Below are positions 5,887 through 10,270 of a DNA stretch of 10,270 bases, in pieces; position 1 is the stretch's first letter, and each line of letters opens with the position of its first letter. This DNA comes from CAZMHN01 sp964566145. GTDB taxonomy: Bacteria > Patescibacteriota > Patescibacteriia > Veblenbacterales > UBA10138. A model generated the notes under the pieces. The model saw only the letters and a program-made list of their open reading frames with translations, had not been told where the DNA came from and did no database searches. Both the position numbers and the translations under genes were made by a program. The stretch lies in NCBI GenBank assembly GCA_964566145.1, contig CAZMHN010000024.1, positions 1 through 10,270 on the forward strand, given 5' to 3'.

Positions 5887-5907
5887 GCCGCCCTTTTGAA
5901 GGGCGGC
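5887..5907 (+). terminator. hairpin at the end of the tRNA cluster
   Basis: GCCGCCCTT (5887-5895) and AAGGGCGGC (5899-5907) form a perfect nine-pair stem around TTG, five bases after the last tRNA. There is no T tract directly behind it, so it may act as a processing signal or together with the longer hairpin that follows. Confidence 0.55.
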
Positions 5908-5911
5908 GCAG

Positions 5912-5990
5912 CGGCCGAAGAGGCACGTTTCGATCGACTCCTTAATGGTGGGGAGTGAAAATCGACGTGACCCTCTCGGCCGTTTCTTAT
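5912..5990 (+). other. very long imperfect hairpin with T-rich tail
   Basis: CGGCCGA (5912-5918) and GAGG (5920-5923) pair with CCTC-TCGGCCG (5972-5982). Inside, CACGT (5924-5928) pairs with ACGTG (5965-5969), CGAT (5931-5934) with ATCG (5961-5964), and ACTCC (5937-5941) with GGAGT (5952-5956). The total is about 25 pairs over 71 bases with small bulges. GTTTCTTATTT follows. It could be a strong second terminator of the tRNA operon or a small structured RNA. Confidence 0.6.
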
Positions 5991-6019
5991 TTGCCAAAGG
6001 TCCTTGAGCACCGTATAGT
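5991..6019 (+). promoter_or_regulatory. candidate promoter of the aminopeptidase gene
   Basis: TTGCCA (5991-5996) and TATAGT (6014-6019) are separated by 17 bases, each matching consensus at 5/6 positions. Transcription would begin near 6026, about 22 bases before the ATG at 6048, leaving a short leader without a Shine-Dalgarno. Confidence 0.6.
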
Positions 6020-6047
6020 CAGCATTAGGTTGTCTTAATGTATTTTT

Positions 6048-7532
6048 ATGCGCGTTTCAATCACTTCTCAATCAAGACCGAGGGCGGATATGTACGTTCT
6101 GTCCTTGTTCATACGGGAAAGACCGCAAAACCACCCGGCCTGGAAGTTGTTGTCGGCAGGTGAGCGGGCGGTGGTCGTGCGCTTTCTGCGCACCAAGGAA
6201 CTCACCGGCAAATCGGGCGAAGCCAAGACTGCGCCTTTGCGGCGCGGGAAGCTTTTGGTGCTGGGCTTGGGGGAGCGAAAGTCCTGGGGCCTGCGGCGGT
6301 TTTCCTTGCTTAGCCGGCGCGTTGTACAGGCAGCCAAGGCTGAGCGGTGCCGCAGTGCGGCAGTGTGGCTTGAGCCTGCGCAGGTTAAGGGTGAGCCGTG
6401 GGACCGCTTGGGCCAGGCCATAGCAGAGAATGCCGTTATGTCCGCATACGACTTCGATAAGTACAAGCAACCCGACGCATCGGCGGTATCGGTGCGTGAG
6501 TTGGCAGTCAGCGTTCCGGCACAGCACCTAGCGGAAGCGAGGGAGGGGGTGCGGGTGGGACAGATTATAGGCGAAGCCGTGAACAAAGCCCGCGACCTGG
6601 GCAACACGCCGGGCGGCGAAATGACGCCGGCGTCATTGGCCAAGGTTGCGCAGGCTTCAGGCAAGGAGAATAAGTTCAAAGTTCAGGTACTGGGCCGCAG
6701 GGAGCTGGTGCGGCTTGGGGCCGGAGGAATTCTGGGCGTGGCCAACGGCTCAAGCGAAGAACCGAAGCTAATAGTGATGGAGTATGCCGGCGGCAAGAAG
6801 CGTGAAGCGCCGCTCGTATTCGTCGGCAAGGGAGTCACTTTCGACAGCGGCGGATTGAATTTGAAGCCGACCGGGTCGATTAGCGACATGCATCTGGACA
6901 TGCTCGGCGGCGCGGCGGTCATCGGCGCCCTCTCTGCCGTAGCCAGGCTTAAACTTCCCGTGAATGTTACGGGGGTGGTCCCGGCAGTGGAGAACATGCC
7001 GGGGTCGGCAGGTTATCGGCCCGGAGACCTGCTCAAAAGCCTGTCGGGCAAGACCATCGAAGTGCTTAACACCGACGCCGAAGGGCGCATTATTCTGGCC
7101 GATGCGCTTACCTATGCCGCCCGCTTGAAGCCGCGCTTCATCGTGGACGTGGCAACGCTGACAGGTTCGTGCGTAGTGGCTTTGGGTGAGAAGCTGGCCG
7201 GGCTTTTCACTCCAGACGAAGAGCTTCAGGCCGGGCTGGTTGAGGCGGCGCGCGTTTCCGGTGATCACGTGTGGCCCATGCCTATGTGGGATGAATATGA
7301 CGACGAAGTGAAGGGGACGTTCGGCGACCTGCAGAACGTAGGCAAGAGTAGATACGGCGACGCCATTGTAGCCGCGCTGTTCCTGAAGCGCTTCGTGGGC
7401 GAGGCGCCGTGGGCGCACTTGGATATTGCCGGCCCCATGAAGACCACCGACGGACAGTCTCTGTCCAAAGGAGCCACCGGATTCGGAGTGCGCTTGCTCG
7501 TCGAACTGGCACGCAGGCCAGACGCACGGTGA
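6048..7532 (+). CDS. pepA: leucyl (cytosol) aminopeptidase, family M17
   Basis: This 494-residue protein is a full-length M17 aminopeptidase, a cytoplasmic enzyme that removes N-terminal residues from peptides using two metal ions. All canonical residues are present with spacing identical to the bovine enzyme: K261 and D266 in VGKGVTFDSGG, K273, D284 in MHLDMLGGA, and D343, E345 and R347 in NTDAEGR. Further family blocks include NTPGGEMTP (about 186), the PMPMWDEY segment and WAHLDIAGP near the C-terminus. The N-terminal regulatory domain (about 1-160) is divergent, as usual. The usual KxDM motif reads LDM here, a minor change. No Shine-Dalgarno precedes ATG 6048; a second ATG at 6090 is an alternative start. 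Its own promoter is predicted upstream. Likely role: peptide turnover or salvage. Confidence 0.95.
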   Translation: MRVSITSQSRPRADMYVLSLFIRERPQNHPAWKLLSAGERAVVVRFLRTKELTGKSGEAKTAPLRRGKLLVLGLGERKSWGLRRFSLLSRRVVQAAKAERCRSAAVWLEPAQVKGEPWDRLGQAIAENAVMSAYDFDKYKQPDASAVSVRELAVSVPAQHLAEAREGVRVGQIIGEAVNKARDLGNTPGGEMTPASLAKVAQASGKENKFKVQVLGRRELVRLGAGGILGVANGSSEEPKLIVMEYAGGKKREAPLVFVGKGVTFDSGGLNLKPTGSISDMHLDMLGGAAVIGALSAVARLKLPVNVTGVVPAVENMPGSAGYRPGDLLKSLSGKTIEVLNTDAEGRIILADALTYAARLKPRFIVDVATLTGSCVVALGEKLAGLFTPDEELQAGLVEAARVSGDHVWPMPMWDEYDDEVKGTFGDLQNVGKSRYGDAIVAALFLKRFVGEAPWAHLDIAGPMKTTDGQSLSKGATGFGVRLLVELARRPDAR

Positions 7533-7541
7533 ATTCACGGG

Positions 7542-7573
7542 TTGCCAGAAATAGCTTTTTTTGCTAGCATAAT
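7542..7573 (+). promoter_or_regulatory. candidate promoter of the first pilin gene
   Basis: TTGCCA (7542-7547) is followed after 17 bases by TAGCAT (7565-7570), which overlaps a better -10-like CATAAT (7568-7573) preceded by TGCTAG. The exact -10 is ambiguous. The spacer carries a T tract. Confidence 0.5.
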
Positions 7574-7578
7574 ACCAA

Positions 7579-7596
7579 GCGCCACTTTTTAGGCGC
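7579..7596 (+). promoter_or_regulatory. 5'-leader hairpin before the first pilin
   Basis: GCGCC (7579-7583) and GGCGC (7592-7596) pair around ACTTTTTA. The predicted transcription start lies at about 7577-7580, so this stem would form the extreme 5' end of the mRNA, 7 bases before the ATG at 7604. No Shine-Dalgarno is visible. It may protect the mRNA or affect translation. Confidence 0.4.
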
Positions 7597-7603
7597 ACAA
7601 CTT

Positions 7604-7987
7604 ATGAAGCCTATGAAGAGAATTCTTATCAGCCTGTCCAGCTTGGCACTCTACGGTTTGCCAGCCGTCGCGTCCGCTCAGGTGTACAGCAACTTCGGCC
7701 TGAACAACTTCGCGGCCGAAACCAATCTTGGCACCGACATCCCGCTCATTGAAACTATCGCCAGGATCATAAACATCCTGCTCGGTTTCCTGGGCGTGCT
7801 GGCAGTCCTCTTGGTGTTGTGGGGCGGCTTCAAATGGATGACCGCGGCCGGCAACGAAGACCAGATTTCGGAAGCCAAGAAGCTTATGGGGGCAGGCGTG
7901 GTGGGCCTCGCCATAATCTTGGCGGCCTTTGCCGTTGCTTCGTTCGTCGTGAACCAGCTGGCCGACGCCACGAACGCCACGCGTTAG
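7604..7987 (+). CDS. VirB2/TrbC-like pilin, copy 1
   Basis: The 127-residue product has a signal peptide (KPMKR, hydrophobic core, A-S-A|Q at 25/26) and two long hydrophobic helices (about 52-76 and 94-117) separated by a short polar loop WMTAAGNEDQISEAKK. This is the layout of type IV secretion-type major pilins (VirB2/TrbC, T4SS_pilin-like), small proteins inserted in the inner membrane before assembly. The mature N-terminus QVYSNFGLNNFAAETNLGTD is shared with the next gene. No secretion ATPase or other T4SS gene is in the window, so the apparatus is unknown. ATG 7604 is taken as start; ATG 7613 (MKRIL) would give a more compact signal peptide. It is followed by a strong terminator, so it is probably transcribed alone. 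Confidence 0.82.
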   Translation: MKPMKRILISLSSLALYGLPAVASAQVYSNFGLNNFAAETNLGTDIPLIETIARIINILLGFLGVLAVLLVLWGGFKWMTAAGNEDQISEAKKLMGAGVVGLAIILAAFAVASFVVNQLADATNATR

Positions 7988-8006
7988 ACGTTCATTCAGC
8001 TTACAG

Positions 8007-8039
8007 ACCAGTCCGCACCGTTGCGGACTGGTTTTGTTT
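8007..8039 (+). terminator. intrinsic terminator between the pilin genes
   Basis: ACCAGTCCGCA (8007-8017) and TGCGGACTGGT (8022-8032) form a perfect 11-pair stem with the loop CCGT, followed by TTTGTTT. It ends the first pilin transcript and overlaps the -35 box of the next promoter. Confidence 0.92.
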
Positions 8040-8065
8040 ACAGCCGGTTCAAACCGGATTATGAT
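8037..8065 (+). promoter_or_regulatory. promoter of the second pilin, with palindrome in its spacer
   Basis: TTTACA (8037-8042) and TATGAT (8060-8065), each 5/6 to consensus, are spaced by exactly 17 bases. The spacer contains the perfect 14-base palindrome CCGGTTCAAACCGG (8044-8057), placed like an operator. The predicted transcription start is about 8072, essentially at the ATG at 8073, implying a leaderless or nearly leaderless mRNA. Confidence 0.6.
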
Positions 8066-8072
8066 TTACCGC

Positions 8073-8468
8073 ATGCGTAACCCAAGCTTGCATGTGAAAA
8101 AAATCATATCCGGTCTCGTGAGCGCTGTCGCCTACGTCCTGCCGGCAACCGCGTCCGCTCAAGTGTACGGCAACTTCGGCCTGAACAACTTCGCAGGCGA
8201 AACCAACCTCGGTACGGATATACCGCTTATCGAGACCGTGGCCAGGCTCATCAACATCGGCCTCGGATTCCTCGGGGTGCTCGTTATAGTGGCCATTGTG
8301 TATGGCGGGTTCAAGCGCATGACCGCGGCCGGCAACGAGGAACAGGCTGGCGAGGGCAATAAGATAATGGTGGCCGGACTCATTGGTTTGGTCATAGTCT
8401 TTGCCGCCTTCGGCATAGCCTCGTTCGTCGTGAACCAGCTGGCCGACGCCACGAACGCCGTACGCTAG
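8073..8468 (+). CDS. VirB2/TrbC-like pilin, copy 2
   Basis: From ATG 8073 the product has 131 residues. It is a close paralogue of the preceding pilin: the mature start QVYGNFGLNNFAGETNLGTD, the first helix (IETVARLINIGLGFLGVL), the polar MTAAGNEEQ loop and the C-terminal SFVVNQLADATNAVR all align, and stretches are almost identical at DNA level. Copy 2 has K-R-M instead of K-W-M at the end of helix one, and the loop reads AGEGNKI instead of SEAKKL. The longer frame back to 8034 starts inside the terminator stem and is rejected. ATG 8061 lies inside the predicted -10 box; ATG 8073 sits at the predicted transcription start; GTG 8094 would give a signal peptide (KKIISGL) aligned with copy 1. 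No Shine-Dalgarno is seen for any. Confidence 0.82.
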   Translation: MRNPSLHVKKIISGLVSAVAYVLPATASAQVYGNFGLNNFAGETNLGTDIPLIETVARLINIGLGFLGVLVIVAIVYGGFKRMTAAGNEEQAGEGNKIMVAGLIGLVIVFAAFGIASFVVNQLADATNAVR

Positions 8469-8485
8469 GGCCCGACGGGCTCCGC

Positions 8486-8514
8486 TTGACAGGAATCGGG
8501 GCTTTACGTATACT
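8486..8514 (+). promoter_or_regulatory. strong promoter upstream of 23S rRNA
   Basis: TTGACA (8486-8491, perfect) and TATACT (8509-8514, 5/6) are separated by 17 bases, the best promoter in the window. A small GC hairpin (8468-8482) precedes it. It points toward the 23S gene; the predicted start is near 8521. Confidence 0.8.
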
Positions 8515-8530
8515 AAGTAATGCTGTGGAG

Positions 8531-8539
8531 TTATCCACA
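8531..8539 (+). promoter_or_regulatory. consensus DnaA box inside a hairpin
   Basis: TTATCCACA matches the DnaA-box consensus TTATNCACA exactly and lies in the right half of the inverted repeat CTGTGGA (8523-8529)/TCCACAG (8534-8540), about ten bases after the predicted transcription start. Only one such box was noticed, so this is no replication origin by itself. Confidence 0.35.
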
Positions 8540-8645
8540 GTACGCATAGCATCAAACCCTCTATGCAGAACTCACAGTCCTTAACCCCTCTTGAGCGGCC
8601 CGCCTAGGGCATGAGCTGTTGTGTCTCGCGTGTACGTGCCTAGGG

Positions 8646-8669
8646 TCGCTCGGAAACGAGCGATTTTTT
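8646..8669 (+). terminator. intrinsic terminator within the 23S leader
   Basis: TCGCTCG (8646-8652) and CGAGCGA (8657-8663) form a perfect stem with a GAAA tetraloop, followed directly by six T. It lies between the strong promoter and the 23S gene, about 120 bases before the mature 5' end. Confidence 0.88.
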
Positions 8670-8759
8670 GTTCTGCAGAAGGGGTCGCACCTTGAAAATC
8701 GAATAGAAGTATCAGCAAATCATTATTATGTGATAGCGTGATACATGCAAAGTGAATTG

Positions 8760-8784
8760 GAATGGATAGTTTGTCTATTCATTC
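8760..8784 (+). other. hairpin immediately upstream of mature 23S
   Basis: GAATGGATAG (8760-8769) pairs with CTATTCATTC (8775-8784), with one G-U pair, around TTTGT. It ends 4 bases before the estimated mature 5' end and may be part of the rRNA processing region. Between the leader terminator and this hairpin I see only AT-rich sequence; TATTAT (8724-8729) could be a -10 box, but its -35 is poor. Confidence 0.45.
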
Positions 8785-9026
8785 TTGTGGTTAAACTGCA
8801 ATGAAGAGCAGATGGTGGATGCCTTGGCATGGAACGACGATGAAGGACGTAGCAGCCTGCGATAAGCCTCGGAGAGGTGGCAAGCAACCTTTGACCCGGG
8901 GATTTCCGAATGGGGCAACCCGGTCCGATGGAAGATCGGATCATCGCAACCTGAATTCATAGGGTTGTGAAGACAACCTGGGGAAGTGAAACATCTCAGT
9001 ACCCAGAGGAACAGAGAACACCGAAT

Positions 9027-9080
9027 GTGGTTTTTCTACTACCAGGCGCTAATAGTGGCGAATGGTAGTAGACGAACCAC
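9027..9080 (+). other. 23S expansion segment 1
   Basis: GTGGTT (9027-9032) pairs with AACCAC (9075-9080), and TCTACTACCA (9035-9044) pairs perfectly with TGGTAGTAGA (9063-9072), leaving an 18-base loop. In E. coli the corresponding region between ACCGA and ATTCCCC is only a few bases long. Confidence 0.65.
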
Positions 9081-9125
9081 TGTATTCCCGGAGTAGTGGC
9101 GAGCGAAACGGGAACAGCCCAAACT

Positions 9126-9290
9126 GGGAGCGACTTGCGTCGCGCGGCGTGCATCGAAAGATTTGCGTCACGTGGCGTTACGGCTCATTCGGCCAATGCC
9201 GTTTCCAGCGTTATAAGAGCGTAGTGTCCTGAGGGCGAGTGACCCTTAGGGGGAGAAAACGAATCAGAACCTTCCTAGTAGAATGGCCTG
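9126..9290 (+). other. 23S expansion segment 2
   Basis: About 155 bases separate the conserved CAGCCC and TGGAAAGGC blocks, against roughly 35-40 in E. coli. It contains a direct repeat (9135-9150 and 9163-9178, 14 of 16 bases identical), a GGCGTT/AATGCC hairpin (about 9174-9200) and a CCTGAGGG/CCCTTAGG hairpin (about 9229-9251). Confidence 0.55.
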
Positions 9291-9429
9291 GAAAGGCCAG
9301 CCAGAGCAGGTGACAGCCCTGTACGCGAAAGGAGTTTTGAGCTCCCAGCTGCGGATCTTGAGTACCACGGGACTCGTGAAATCCAGTGGGAAGTAGGCGC
9401 GACTATGCGCTAAGGCTAAATACGTTCCA

Positions 9430-9470
<41 letters not shown>

Positions 9471-9534
9471 CACCCCGGTGAGGGGGATGAAATAGTACCT
9501 GAACCCATCTGCTTACAAGGAGTCAGAGCGTTTA

Positions 9535-9652
9535 CCACTTCAGCGTAGGTTTTTTGCTTACGGCAGCGCGCCAGGCAGTAACCGTACCGCCGATATACAA
9601 TCGGAGGCGGCTGTACCGGTATCGGGCTGTAGGCGAACCTGCGCTGAAGTGG
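9535..9652 (+). other. 23S helix 25 extension, candidate intervening sequence
   Basis: Seventeen bases at 9535-9551 (CCACTTCAGCGTAGGTT) pair with 9636-9652, with one G-U pair. The interior (9552-9635) folds further, with GTACCGCCGAT against the ATCGG-GGCGG-GTAC region. The position corresponds to helix 25, where E. coli has a short hairpin and where several bacteria carry RNase III-excised intervening sequences. Confidence 0.7.
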
Positions 9653-9762
9653 TGCGTGATGGCGTTCCTATTGAAGAATGAACCAACGAGTTAGCTGGCA
9701 GCAGTGGATTAAGCTCTACGGAGCGAAGTCATAGTGAAAGCGAGGCGTAACCGCCGAACTGA

Positions 9763-9817
9763 GTTTGAAAAGTGGCTTGTTCCCTTTTAGGGAGCACCCC
9801 GCTTTTCATGCTCAAAC
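9763..9817 (+). other. 23S expansion segment 4
   Basis: GTTTGA (9763-9768) pairs with TCAAAC (9812-9817), AAAAGTGG (9768-9775) with CCGCTTTT (9799-9806, one wobble; the shared A can belong to either helix), and GTTCCC (9779-9784) with GGGAGC (9790-9795) around TTTTA. E. coli has a much shorter hairpin before the AGACCCGAAACC block. Confidence 0.6.
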
Positions 9818-10212
9818 ACTACTGTCACTAGACCCGAAACCGGGTGAGCTAGCCATGGCCAGGCTGAAGCATAGGTAACACTATGTGGAGGGCCGAACCC
9901 ACGCGTCGTGCGAAACGCGGGGATGAGCTGTGGCTAGAGGAGAAATTCCAATCGAACTCGGTAATAGCTGGTTCTCCCCGAAATAGCTTTAGGGCTAGCC
10001 TGTCCTATCGCTCCCGATGGTAGAGCACTGAATGGGTTGTCGTGGCGCAAGCCTAGGCGACCCAACCAAACTCCGAATGTCGGGAAGCGTCAGGGATGGA
10101 GTCAGAGCGTGAGGGCTAAGCTTCACCGCTCAAAAGGGAAACAGCCCATGATCATCGACTAAGGTCCCTAAATTCCAGCTCAGTGTGAAAGGCGGTCTCG
10201 TCGCTCAAACAA

Positions 10213-10243
<31 letters not shown>

Positions 10244-10270
10244 TAAAGATAGCGTAACAGCTCACTGGTC

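Larger units (their letters stand above)
8521..8670 (+). ncRNA. about 150-base leader or small RNA ahead of 23S
   Basis: The stretch between the strong promoter and an intrinsic terminator contains no open reading frame of note but folds: CTGTGGA/TCCACAG (8523-8540), then CCTAGG-g-CA (8603-8611) with TG-CCTAGG (8637-8644), then the terminator stem. Either it is the 23S leader, with transcription passing the terminator by antitermination, or it is a separate small RNA. It does not resemble 5S, SRP, tmRNA or RNase P RNA as far as I can read. Confidence 0.4.

Noticed and set aside
5529..5958. Open reading frames running through the tRNA cluster on the plus strand, and 5141-5582 and 5820-6011 on the minus strand
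   Set aside because: They are translations of tRNA genes (VGGSSPS-like and PATFGSR-like strings are typical artefacts) and lack plausible starts.
7529..7538. GTGAATTCAC palindrome at the aminopeptidase stop codon
   Set aside because: Too short for a terminator and likely chance.
6768..7598. 276-residue minus-strand frame opposite the aminopeptidase
   Set aside because: It lies antisense to a well-conserved M17 gene and is rich in His, Arg and Cys as expected of a shadow frame.
8034..8072. N-terminal extension of the second pilin from ATG 8034
   Set aside because: It begins in the tail of a strong terminator and upstream of the predicted transcription start; the extra residues do not fit a signal peptide.
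8726..8960. Minus-strand frames over the 5' end of 23S
   Set aside because: They are antisense to rRNA with no coding character.

Overview
The window reads like a compact bacterial chromosome segment, most consistent with a Candidate Phyla Radiation (Patescibacteria, perhaps Parcubacteria) genome of fairly high GC. The reasons are indirect: short tightly packed genes, many starts without a Shine-Dalgarno sequence, tandem VirB2/TrbC-like pilins, tRNAs without encoded CCA, and a 23S rRNA gene that is not preceded by 16S and carries several expansion segments. UGA is used as an ordinary stop, so no code change is indicated. The phylum call is an inference, not a database result.

Layout. (1) 1-1145: an exported DUF2279-like protein with its own promoter and a strong terminator. 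(2) 1146-1431: tRNA-Leu(UAG) followed by a structured intergenic stretch that repeats part of the tRNA 3' end and ends in a good sigma70-type promoter. (3) 1432-4881: a tightly packed six-gene operon coding for a stand-alone GAF protein, a stand-alone riboflavin kinase, an EamA transporter, a DUF1653 protein, a second EamA transporter and an unrecognised protein; the last four junctions are only 2-3 bases. (4) 4953-5315: a four-helix HsmA/TIGR03987 membrane protein. (5) 5362-5881: a six-tRNA cluster containing two tRNAs with abnormal architecture, closed by one short and one very long hairpin. (6) 6048-7532: an M17 leucyl aminopeptidase with all metal ligands. (7) 7604-8468: two tandem, recently duplicated pilin-like genes, each with its own promoter. 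(8) 8486-10270: a near-consensus promoter, a DnaA-box-containing hairpin, a short leader with a terminator, then the 5' half of 23S rRNA, truncated by the window edge.

How the genes may work together. The riboflavin kinase beside two EamA carriers suggests vitamin uptake followed by phosphorylation to FMN, which would suit an organism that salvages cofactors, but the substrate of the carriers cannot be read from sequence. The aminopeptidase fits peptide salvage. The pilins are probably surface or secretion-pilus subunits. No mobile element, CRISPR array or defence system was seen. The most unusual items are the two odd tRNAs, the terminator-containing 23S leader, and the 23S expansion segments.
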